Positions 1-6,807 of a stretch of DNA of 64,000 bases are shown piece after piece (positions within the stretch are counted from its first letter, which is position 1; every line of letters starts with the position of its first letter). The stretch comes from Roseibium marinum (GTDB lineage: Bacteria > Pseudomonadota > Alphaproteobacteria > Rhizobiales > Stappiaceae): contig NZ_PPCN01000013.1 of NCBI RefSeq assembly GCF_002906165.1, forward strand, positions 114,828 through 178,827. Direction: 5' to 3'. The notes under the pieces are model-generated. The model saw nothing but the letters and a program-made list of their open reading frames with translations, was not told the origin of the DNA and made no database searches. The translations under genes and the position numbers were made by a program.

Positions 1-95
1 TCACCGGCATCGACGGAGACGGAGACGCCGTTGAGGGCTATGACCGGACCGAAATGCTTCTCGATTTCGACGAGTTCGATCAATGGAGCGGACAT
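1..95 (-). CDS. CUT2 sugar ABC transporter ATP-binding protein, N-terminal fragment
   Basis: Only the first 31 codons are in the window; the gene runs off the left edge. The translation (start MSAPLIELVEIEKHFG) has the usual opening of a sugar ABC ATPase, a short beta strand followed by KxFGxxxAL, which comes just before Walker A. The ATG lies one base beyond the stop codon of the permease gene (TGA-A-ATG), so the two are co-transcribed and probably translationally coupled. Gene order binding protein, permease, ATPase matches FrcBCA-like and inositol-type CUT2 systems. The ATPase motifs themselves are outside the window, so the family call rests on the N-terminus and context. Confidence 0.8.
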   Translation of the reverse strand, partial: MSAPLIELVEIEKHFGPVIALNGVSVSVDAG

Positions 96-96
96 T

Positions 97-1224
97 TCAG
101 CGTTCTCCCGTGATCATGCGGCGGATAAAGGTATTGAGGATCACGGCGAGCAGCAGGATCACGCCGAGAAACACCCTGAAGAGCGAACTTTCGACGCCGG
201 CGAAGAACAGGCCCTGCTGGACCACGCCGAAGATCAGCGCGCCGAGTGCCGCACCGACCACAGAGCCATAGCCTCCCGTGAGCAGCGCGCCGCCGATCAC
301 CACGGAAATGATGGCTTCGAATTCCTTCAGCAGGCCGCGGTCGGCGGCGGCAGAGCCGAACTCCATCACCTGGCAGGTGGCGAAGACGGTGGCGCAGAAA
401 GCCGAGAACATGAACATCAGGATCTTGACCCTGTTCACCGGGACGCCGACATAGCGGGCCGCCTGAGCATCGCCGCCGGAGGCGAAAACCCAGTTGCCGA
501 AGCGGGTGCGGGTCAAAAGAATGTGGCCGAAGACGATCAGGACAAGCGCCCAGATCATGAGCATCGGAATGCCCTCGACAACCGGTTGTCCCGCCCGGGG
601 GCCGGCGACGAACTTGCCGACCACGCCCAGATCGGCGAGCCACACGAACAGGCCGGAAAATACCTTGCCTCCGAACAGCCAGGCGATCGGATCGCCCTCG
701 GCCGCCTCGCGCACGCCGCCGATGATGGTCTTGCGGGTCGTCGTAATGGAAATGAAGATCGTGAGACCGCGCAGAATGTAAAGAGAGGCAAGTGTGACGA
801 TGAAGGACGGCAGGCCGGTCCTGATCACCAGAAAGCCGTTCAGCGCACCGATGGTGAGCGTCAGCGCGAACGCGGCCAGGATGGCGAACCAGGCGGGCAA
901 TCCCCAATGCACGGTCATCAAGGCCATGACGATGCCGGAGAACCCGATCATGGAGCCGACCGAGAGGTCGAATTCGCCCGCGATCATCAAAAGGCATGCG
1001 CCGACGGCGATAATGGCGAACTGAGCCGACACCGTACCCCAGTTGATGATGCCTTCGGGAGCGAACATGCCGCTGTCGCCGGCAATGGCGATGAAGAATA
1101 CAAAGACGAGAATCGTGCCGCAGATTGCGCCGAGTTCGGGACGGATCAGCGCCTTGCGAAAAGTCGACATCTCCCGGATGCGTTCGTCTTGGTCGGGAGT
1201 GGCTGCGGTTTGTGTCTCCGCCAT
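97..1224 (-). CDS. CUT2-family sugar ABC transporter permease (FrcC/RbsC-like)
   Basis: Inner-membrane permease, 375 aa from the chosen ATG, which has a strong AGGAGG six bases upstream; an in-frame start further up would add 31 polar residues unlike the family. It has about eight to ten hydrophobic segments. Family landmarks are the GEFDLSVGSM loop and the GGxxxxGGYGSVVGAALGAL segment near the C-terminus, both typical of the RbsC/FrcC/XylH superfamily that transports pentoses, hexoses or cyclitols. It lies between the binding-protein gene and the ATPase. The IolR-like regulator and Gfo/Idh dehydrogenase next door suggest a cyclitol such as myo-inositol, but substrate cannot be read from the permease. 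Confidence 0.9.
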   Translation of the reverse strand: MAETQTAATPDQDERIREMSTFRKALIRPELGAICGTILVFVFFIAIAGDSGMFAPEGIINWGTVSAQFAIIAVGACLLMIAGEFDLSVGSMIGFSGIVMALMTVHWGLPAWFAILAAFALTLTIGALNGFLVIRTGLPSFIVTLASLYILRGLTIFISITTTRKTIIGGVREAAEGDPIAWLFGGKVFSGLFVWLADLGVVGKFVAGPRAGQPVVEGIPMLMIWALVLIVFGHILLTRTRFGNWVFASGGDAQAARYVGVPVNRVKILMFMFSAFCATVFATCQVMEFGSAAADRGLLKEFEAIISVVIGGALLTGGYGSVVGAALGALIFGVVQQGLFFAGVESSLFRVFLGVILLLAVILNTFIRRMITGER

Positions 1225-1416
1225 GAAGGTCCTCCTGCGTACCGGAACAGCCGGCCGCTTCCTGAGCGAAACAATCCAGGCCGGGGCCTTTCCCGTTCGC
1301 ATGCGGTCCGGCCGCATAATCTTGTTCCGGAAATGGTCTTTCAGAAGTGAGAGACGGCGGACCGCCTCTCACGCTGACTGCGGACGAGATGCCAGTTTAA
1401 ACTCGATCAACTTTTG

Positions 1417-1444
1417 GACCTCCAATCTGTTCAGATTGGAGGTC
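1417..1444 (-). promoter_or_regulatory. Perfect 13-bp stem-loop between binding-protein and permease genes
   Basis: Bases 1417-1429 and 1432-1444 are exact reverse complements with a 2-base apex, so the RNA would fold with a 4-base loop. On the minus-strand transcript it starts about eight bases after the binding-protein stop codon. No good U-tract follows on that strand. It is therefore more likely a 3'-end stabiliser or partial terminator that raises binding-protein mRNA over permease mRNA than a full terminator. The rest of 1225-1451 shows only the permease ribosome-binding site. Confidence 0.6.
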
Positions 1445-1451
1445 TTTTGAG

Positions 1452-2393
1452 CTAGCGGTACTCGCCGGCGTATTTTTCCACCAGGGCAATGTTGTCTTTG
1501 GTGACGAAGCCCGGGCCGGAGTTGATGGAATTGCCGGGGACCACACCGTAGCGAGCCAGATTGGTCAGGATCACCACCGGCAGGTAGCCCTGAAGATAAG
1601 GCTGCTGGTCGATGGCGAAGGCAATCACACCGGACTTGATGCCTTCGGCAATTTCACCGGAAAGGTCGAATGTGCCGAAATGGATGGTTCCGGATTTACC
1701 CGATTCCTCGAGAGCCGCGAGGGTCGGATGAGCGGAGGTCGGGCCGAGGGTCAGGATGCCGTTGGTATCCGGGTTGCTCTGCAGGTAGGCCATGACCTTG
1801 GACTTGATTTCCGCCGGGTCCTGGCCGCTGTCGATCATCTGGCCGCCAAGCTCGACACCGAGCGCGTCGGCGTAACCCTGGCACCGCTCAACGGAGGCCG
1901 GGTTGGTGATGTAGTGGTTGACACACAGGAAGCTTGTGACGCCGGCTGCCTTGGCCTTTTCGCCTGCGCCCTTGCCCGCGTCGAGTTCCGGCTGGCCGAC
2001 ATGCATCAGCGCTCCGAGCTTCTTGGACTGTTCCTCGGTGCCGGAATTGATGGTGATTACCGGAATGCCCTTGGCGACCGCGTTGGAGACCGGGCCGGAC
2101 AGGACGTCGAAGTCGGCGATGGTGACGATTATGCCGTCCGGATTGGAGGCGGAGGCCTGCTCGATGATGCGGGCCATATCGGCCAGGTCGCCGGTTGGCG
2201 GATTGCGGTATTCCACCTCGACGTCCATCTGGTCGCCGGCGACGGCAATAGCGTTCTTGATGGTGTTCCACCAGCTGTCGCTGTCCGGCGCATGGCTGAC
2301 CAGAACGAAGCGCTCGCCCTCCGCCGATGCCGGCGTTGACAGACCGGTGAAGGCAACGGCCGCGGCGGCCATCGCGATAAATGTCTTTTTCAT
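1452..2393 (-). CDS. CUT2 sugar/cyclitol ABC transporter periplasmic binding protein
   Basis: Secreted substrate-binding protein of the ribose/LacI-like fold (Peripla_BP_4 type), 313 aa. It starts at an ATG preceded by a purine-rich site and opens with a signal peptide ending TPASA before EGERF. The mature part has the usual pattern of this family: an N-lobe with the DSWW segment and the PDGIIVTIADFD segment, then FGTFDLSGEI and AIDQQPYLQGY near the hinge of the C-lobe. First gene of an operon with the permease and ATPase. An IolR-like operator lies about 90 bp upstream. Candidate substrate is myo-inositol or a related cyclitol, inferred from the regulator and dehydrogenase next to it. Confidence 0.9.
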   Translation of the reverse strand: MKKTFIAMAAAAVAFTGLSTPASAEGERFVLVSHAPDSDSWWNTIKNAIAVAGDQMDVEVEYRNPPTGDLADMARIIEQASASNPDGIIVTIADFDVLSGPVSNAVAKGIPVITINSGTEEQSKKLGALMHVGQPELDAGKGAGEKAKAAGVTSFLCVNHYITNPASVERCQGYADALGVELGGQMIDSGQDPAEIKSKVMAYLQSNPDTNGILTLGPTSAHPTLAALEESGKSGTIHFGTFDLSGEIAEGIKSGVIAFAIDQQPYLQGYLPVVILTNLARYGVVPGNSINSGPGFVTKDNIALVEKYAGEYR

Positions 2394-2480
2394 GTGTTCC
2401 TCCCAGAACAGATGCCGCGGGCCAAATGTAGCTGCCCACGTCTTCAGAAGTCGTCGGTGGCCGCGAGGTCTCAGGGCCAC

Positions 2481-2505
2481 TTTTGGAATTTAAATTCTAT
2501 TTTTG
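2481..2505. promoter_or_regulatory. Putative RpiR/IolR-like operator upstream of the transporter operon
   Basis: A 25-bp AT-rich element with the core GGAATTTAAATTCT, in which GAATTTAAATTC is a perfect 12-bp palindrome. It matches the element at 3421-3445 at 22 of 25 positions. The core fits the GGAA-N6-TTC(C) form that I recall for rhizobial IolR sites. It lies in the gap between the regulator gene and the transporter operon, about 90 bp before the binding-protein start. No experiment supports binding. Confidence 0.6.
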
Positions 2506-2535
2506 AATTTGTGCAACAGATTTTTTTCAAAAACG

Positions 2536-3378
2536 TCAAATCCGGTTGCGTTGCGCGCCTACTGATACAGCCAGAGAGATGGCAAGTGACAGGCTTGCCG
2601 ACAGAGCTCTGAAGGCACCGACATCCAGTTCGGAGACCAGAAGCTGAATGGCTTTCAGCCGGGCCAGAGGGCTTGTGACCACATCCGTGATGGCGACAAT
2701 GTCCGCGCCGTTGGAGCGCGCCTGTGTGGCCATGTCTATGGTCATCTGCGTATAGGGTGCGAAGGTCACCGCGATCACTGCGTCGTTGGGGCGGATCAGG
2801 TGCTCCATGTTGATATTGGCGATGCCGGAATGAAGGACTGCCGGCACGTTCATTTTCTCAAAGGCATAGGCAAGATAGGAGGTGACGGGAAAGGCGCGGC
2901 GGAAGCCGATCATGTGAATGGTTTCGGCCCGCGCGAGAACATCGACCGCCTGTTGCAGGGCAATCGGATCCACGGTTGTCAGCAGGTTTTCCAGCGAAGA
3001 ACGTCCGACCTCGACGAATTCCGCAAGCAATGCGGAAGGGGATTCCGTGCCGTGGTCGCGCAGTTTTGCCAGCCGGGTGGCATAGTCGGGCCATTTCTGG
3101 GAATAATCGGACCGGAACAGTTTCTGCATCTGGGAATATCCGGAAAATCCCATTTCCTGGCAGAAGCGCATGACCGCGGAGGGCTGCACATCGGCGCCTT
3201 CGGCGAGTTCGGCCACCGTCGAAACGGGGACGCGATCCGGGTTGGCCGCGATGAAATCGGCGAATTGTTTCAGCCGTTTGGGAAGGTGCTCCGCTGTGGC
3301 GCCCAGGCGCTCGAAAAAGGCGTCAATGGTTTCGGGCGGTGAGGTCGGGAGAGGCTGGCCCGAGTCTGTATCCGTCAT
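2536..3378 (-). CDS. MurR/RpiR-family transcriptional regulator (IolR-like)
   Basis: Cytoplasmic regulator of 280 aa, usual length for the family. An N-terminal RpiR helix-turn-helix covers about residues 35-95, with the family pattern TVAELAEGADVQPSAVMRFC followed by GFSGYSQMQKLF. A C-terminal SIS sugar-phosphate-sensing domain covers about 125-255 (MIGFRRAFPVTSYLAYAF, then VIAVTFAPYTQMT). It is transcribed in the same direction as the downstream transporter and divergently from the dehydrogenase at 3495. Copies of one palindromic element occur in both controlled gaps (2481-2505, 3421-3445), so autoregulation and control of uptake and oxidation are likely. IolR identity is inferred from operator shape and neighbours. 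Confidence 0.85.
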   Translation of the reverse strand: MTDTDSGQPLPTSPPETIDAFFERLGATAEHLPKRLKQFADFIAANPDRVPVSTVAELAEGADVQPSAVMRFCQEMGFSGYSQMQKLFRSDYSQKWPDYATRLAKLRDHGTESPSALLAEFVEVGRSSLENLLTTVDPIALQQAVDVLARAETIHMIGFRRAFPVTSYLAYAFEKMNVPAVLHSGIANINMEHLIRPNDAVIAVTFAPYTQMTIDMATQARSNGADIVAITDVVTSPLARLKAIQLLVSELDVGAFRALSASLSLAISLAVSVGAQRNRI

Positions 3379-3420
3379 CTGTTTCTTCTTTTCCAGCTTG
3401 ACACATTCCGTTTAAAGTGA

Positions 3421-3445
3421 TTTTGGAATTTTTATTCTAATTTTG
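3421..3445. promoter_or_regulatory. Putative RpiR/IolR-like operator in the divergent regulator-dehydrogenase promoter
   Basis: Second copy of the 25-bp element at 2481-2505 (three mismatches), core GGAATTTTTATTCT. It lies between the divergent start codons of the RpiR regulator (3378) and the dehydrogenase (3495), the position expected for an operator controlling both. Confidence 0.6.
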
Positions 3446-3494
3446 CAAGCCGCGATCACTGGCGATGTTCGGCTTTACCCCGTGGGAGGACAAC

Positions 3495-4493
3495 ATGGTT
3501 ATCAGGATCGCGCTGCTCGGCGCCGGACGTATCGGCAAGGTGCACGCCAAGGCGGTTTCCGCCGCTGACGGGGCTAGGCTTGTCGCCGTTGCGGACGCCT
3601 TTGCGGAGGCTGCTGAAACTCTCGCCGCGGGCTACGGCGCCAGCGTGCGGACAATCGATGAGATCGCGGCGGCCGATGATGTCGACGCCGTGGTGATCTG
3701 TACACCGACGACGACACATGCGGACCTGATCGAGCAGTTCGCCCGTGCCGGCAAGGCGGTGTTCTGCGAAAAACCCATCGACCTGTCGCTTGACCGGGTG
3801 AAGTCCTGTCTCAAGACGGTCGAGGAGCTTGGCGCGACGCTGATGATCGGTTTCAACCGGCGGTTCGACCCGCATTTCAAGGCGGTGCGCGATGCTATCG
3901 ACGCAGGCCGGATCGGCGATGTCGAAATGGTACAGATCACCTCCCGCGACCCGGGCGCGCCGCCGCCATCTTACGTCCAGACCTCCGGCGGCATTTTCAG
4001 GGATATGACCATCCATGATTTCGATATGGCGCGGTTTCTGCTCGGTGAAGAGGTTGCGACCGTCTACGCGACCGGCTCCGTACTGATCGACCCGGAAATC
4101 GGCAAGCTCGGCGACTATGACAGCGCCATGGTGGTGATGACCACCGCCTCCGGCAAGCAGTGTTCCATTTCCAACTCGCGTCGCGCGACTTATGGATACG
4201 ACCAGCGTATCGAGGTCCACGGTTCCATGGGTGCCGTCTCCGCGGAAAACGTGCGGCCGGTGTCGATCGAACTGGCAACGCGGGAAGGCTATACCCGGCC
4301 TCCGCTGCACGATTTCTTCATGACCCGCTATCTGGACGCCTATGCGGCGGAGATCTCCGCTTTTGTCGAGACCATCGGCAGCGGCAAGGCGCCGTCTCCG
4401 AGCGGCGAGGACGGCCTGAAGGCGCTGGCGCTGGCGGAGGCCGCCCTGAAGTCGATCGCCGAACGCCGCGCAGTCGGCATGGACGAGATCTGA
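3495..4493 (+). CDS. idhA: Gfo/Idh/MocA dehydrogenase, probable inositol 2-dehydrogenase
   Basis: NAD(P)-dependent sugar/cyclitol oxidoreductase, 332 aa, standard IdhA length. The start follows GGGAGGA. The Rossmann motif GAGRIGKVHAK is at residues about 8-18, the family signature FCEKPIDLS at about 93-101 supplies the catalytic Lys of EKP, and GFNRRFDPHF and the GGIFRDMTIHDFDMARFLLG block carry the downstream His and Asp that IdhA uses. Divergent from the IolR-like regulator with a shared operator in between. Inositol 2-dehydrogenase (myo-inositol to 2-keto-myo-inositol) is the best fit. No iolBCDE genes are in the window, so the rest of the pathway must lie elsewhere if the call is right. 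Confidence 0.8.
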   Translation: MVIRIALLGAGRIGKVHAKAVSAADGARLVAVADAFAEAAETLAAGYGASVRTIDEIAAADDVDAVVICTPTTTHADLIEQFARAGKAVFCEKPIDLSLDRVKSCLKTVEELGATLMIGFNRRFDPHFKAVRDAIDAGRIGDVEMVQITSRDPGAPPPSYVQTSGGIFRDMTIHDFDMARFLLGEEVATVYATGSVLIDPEIGKLGDYDSAMVVMTTASGKQCSISNSRRATYGYDQRIEVHGSMGAVSAENVRPVSIELATREGYTRPPLHDFFMTRYLDAYAAEISAFVETIGSGKAPSPSGEDGLKALALAEAALKSIAERRAVGMDEI

Positions 4494-4509
4494 GGTGGGG
4501 TCACTTAAT

Positions 4510-4770
4510 TCATCGTCATTACCGGGCTTGACCCGGTACTCCATACCGTTGCGGTGCCGCAGGTCAGGCCGTGCGACTGGAAACGCAACGGCATGGGTCC
4601 CGTGGTCAAGCCATGGGACGACGAAGTGTGAGAGAAAAATGATCTGCCGGTCAAAACCCTCATCGTGAGGAGGAACGGCAGGTTTGTCTCGAATATGGGC
4701 AGCTTGCTTTAAGAGTATGCCGCCGATCTTCGAGACAGCACTCCGCGCTTCATCAGGATGAGGTGCGAGG
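4510..4770. repeat. Dispersed intergenic palindromic repeats (two families)
   Basis: The 310-bp gap between the two dehydrogenases has no gene. Bases about 4513-4625 carry a CGTCATTACCGGGCTTGACC-type palindrome ending in a CATGGTC/GACGACG-like arm. Bases about 4655-4770 carry the CCTCATCGTGAGGAGG ... CATCAGGATGAGG type. Related elements recur at 6754-6797, 19290-19690, 21180-21310 and about 32835-32876. They resemble REP/RIME-like elements of alphaproteobacteria. Confidence 0.65.
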
Positions 4771-4803
4771 GAACACAGCCGGCTCGACATGAGGATCAGC
4801 AAT

Positions 4804-5928
4804 ATGAAAAGTCTCGGCATTGGATTGATCGGTACCGGCTTCATGGGCAAGTGCCATGCGCTGGCTTATGGTTCGGTGAAAGCCGTATTCGGCGACGTGC
4901 CGGCCCCCCGGCTGGAAGTGCTGTGCGACGTGCCGGCCGACAAGGCGGCGGGTTTCGCGGACCAGTTCGGTTTCGCCCGCTCGACGAGCGACTGGCGGGA
5001 GCTGATCGCCGATCCGAAGGTCGATATCGTCTGCATCACGACACCGAACAAGGTGCACAAGGACATGGCGCTGGCCGCACTCGCGGCCGGCAAGCATGTG
5101 CATCTGGAAAAGCCGATGGCGCTGACGCTGGAGGATGCGCGAACCATGCGGTCTCTGGCGGACAAGAGCCTCGGCAAGACCATTGTCGGCTACAACTATC
5201 TGCACAATCCGGCCATCGCCCATGCGCGCGGGCTGATCGCCGAGGGGGCCATCGGCCGGATCGTGCATTTTCGCGGCATGGTCGACGAGGACTATCAGGC
5301 CGACCCCGACCTTACCTGGACCTGGCGGGCGACGAGGGCCGATGCCGGGCTCGGTACCCTGGGCGATCTCGGCTGTCATCTTGTGTCCCTGGCCGCGGCC
5401 CTGGTCGGACCGGTCGAAAGCCTTGTCGCCGAAACCAGAACCGTTCATGCCACACGGCCGGTGGGCGAGGGTTCCGGCGAGCACAGGCCGGTTGAAAACG
5501 AGGACATCGCCTCGGCGCTGCTGACATTCGAAAACGGCGTTCATGGCGTGATTTCCACCTCGCGCAGCGCCTGGGGCCGCAAGAGTTATATCGCCTTCGA
5601 GGTGCACGGCACGGAAGGCATGATCACCTTCGACCAGGAGCGCATGAACGAACTGAGGCTCTACCAGAACCGCGGACCGATGGCCGAACAGGGCTTCAAG
5701 ACGCTTTTGAGCGGTCCGGAACACCCGCCCTACGGACACTTCGTGCCGGCTCCCGGGCATCAGCTCGGCTTCAACGATCTGAAGGTTATCGAGGTGCATG
5801 AATTTCTGCGCGCGATCTGCGAAGACCGTCCGGCGGTGCCGTCCTTCAGGGAGGCCCTGCATTTCGAAGCCGTCATTCATGCTATCGCTGAGGCGGCGGC
5901 GGAGGAGAAACGGGTTTTCCTGAAATAA
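4804..5928 (+). CDS. Gfo/Idh/MocA-family oxidoreductase, substrate unknown
   Basis: Cytoplasmic NAD(P)-dependent dehydrogenase, 374 aa. I chose the internal ATG (MKSLGIGLIG) because it places the Rossmann motif GLIGTGFMGKCHA directly after the start and has GAGGATCAGCA upstream; an ATG 15 bases earlier has no such site. The EKPMALT signature sits near residue 100 and a WRATRADAGLGTLGDLGCH block near 180 supplies the usual active-site Gly/Asp/His region. It lies on the same strand as idhA but 310 bp away behind repeats, so it is probably a separate unit. Related proteins act on inositols, glucose-derived ketosugars or sugar acids; I cannot choose among them. Confidence 0.85.
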   Translation: MKSLGIGLIGTGFMGKCHALAYGSVKAVFGDVPAPRLEVLCDVPADKAAGFADQFGFARSTSDWRELIADPKVDIVCITTPNKVHKDMALAALAAGKHVHLEKPMALTLEDARTMRSLADKSLGKTIVGYNYLHNPAIAHARGLIAEGAIGRIVHFRGMVDEDYQADPDLTWTWRATRADAGLGTLGDLGCHLVSLAAALVGPVESLVAETRTVHATRPVGEGSGEHRPVENEDIASALLTFENGVHGVISTSRSAWGRKSYIAFEVHGTEGMITFDQERMNELRLYQNRGPMAEQGFKTLLSGPEHPPYGHFVPAPGHQLGFNDLKVIEVHEFLRAICEDRPAVPSFREALHFEAVIHAIAEAAAEEKRVFLK

Positions 5929-6051
5929 TCACAACCTTTCCGCGCCGCGAATTGTTCTCTATATGGGAATCGGAGAAGAATAACGGCAGGCTGCTCCGAG
6001 GCGCGTCGAAGACCCGCCTGGCGCAGGCAGACCTTCGGGAAGGAACACTTC

Positions 6052-6726
6052 ATGACGACGGGTTTGGACGCGGACGACCTTGAGAACATCCTGCAGATCG
6101 ACATCGTTTCCGACGTTGTCTGCCCCTGGTGCATCGTCGGTTTCAAGCAGCTGGAACAGGCGATCGAGAATACCGGTGCCTCGGCGGCGATCAAGTGGCA
6201 TCCTTTCGAGCTCAATCCGGACATGCCGCAGGAAGGCGAGAACCTGCGCGCGCATATCATGCGCAAATACGGGACCACCGCGGAGCAGTCCCAGGAAACA
6301 CGCGACCGGCTGACCGGGCTTGGCGCCGGGCTCGGATTTGATTTCAGTTTCACGGACGACATGCGGATGGTGAACACCTTCAAGGCCCACCAGCTGATTC
6401 ACTGGGCCGGACCGGAAGGCAAGGAACATCCGCTGAAGATGGCGCTGTTCGAAGCCTATTTCAAAGATGGCAAGGATGTCAGCGACACGGAAACCCTGGC
6501 GGATATCGCGGCTGGTCAGGGCCTTGATCGGAACGAGGCGGTTCGGGTTCTCGAGGACGGACGTTTTGCCGACGTGGTGCGCGAAGAAGAAAGTTTCTGG
6601 AGACAGAACGGCATAGAGGGAGTCCCCGCCGTCATCTTCGAACGCCGGCACATGATCTCCGGCGCGCAGGGAGCCGAGAACTATGCCTCGATCATAAGGC
6701 AGCTCGTGGACAACGAAGCGGCCTGA
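6052..6726 (+). CDS. DsbA-family oxidoreductase, FrnE-like
   Basis: Cytoplasmic thioredoxin-fold protein of 224 aa with no signal peptide. The redox motif is C24-P-W-C27 right after the first beta strand (DIVSDVVCPWC), followed by a helical insert and a late cis-Pro region (GVPAVIFERRHMISGAQ), which is the layout of FrnE/2-hydroxychromene-2-carboxylate-isomerase-like DsbA proteins. Such proteins act as thiol-disulfide oxidoreductases or in polyketide and stress metabolism; the physiological partner is not visible. Stand-alone gene between palindromic repeats. The gap 5929-6051 holds only its leader. Confidence 0.88.
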   Translation: MTTGLDADDLENILQIDIVSDVVCPWCIVGFKQLEQAIENTGASAAIKWHPFELNPDMPQEGENLRAHIMRKYGTTAEQSQETRDRLTGLGAGLGFDFSFTDDMRMVNTFKAHQLIHWAGPEGKEHPLKMALFEAYFKDGKDVSDTETLADIAAGQGLDRNEAVRVLEDGRFADVVREEESFWRQNGIEGVPAVIFERRHMISGAQGAENYASIIRQLVDNEAA

Positions 6727-6753
6727 GGTTTGGGGCTATTAAACCAGTCTCAT

Positions 6754-6797
6754 CCTCATCCTTGGAGACGCGCGCGGGGGCGCTCCTCAGGATGAGG
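6754..6797. repeat. REP-like palindrome (CCTCATCC...GGATGAGG family)
   Basis: Outer arms CCTCATCC and GGATGAGG flank a GC-rich centre, forming a hairpin between the convergent FrnE-like and beta-galactosidase genes. Same family as the element near 4655-4770. It may also serve as a bidirectional terminator. Confidence 0.6.
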
Positions 6798-6807
6798 CCG
6801 GTACCGG

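Noticed and set aside
31..1350. 439-codon plus-strand open frame
   Set aside because: Antisense to the CUT2 permease; rich in Asp/His/Glu with no family motif, so a shadow of the real gene.
3456..4850. 464-codon minus-strand open frame
   Set aside because: Antisense to idhA and running through intergenic repeats. No domain visible.
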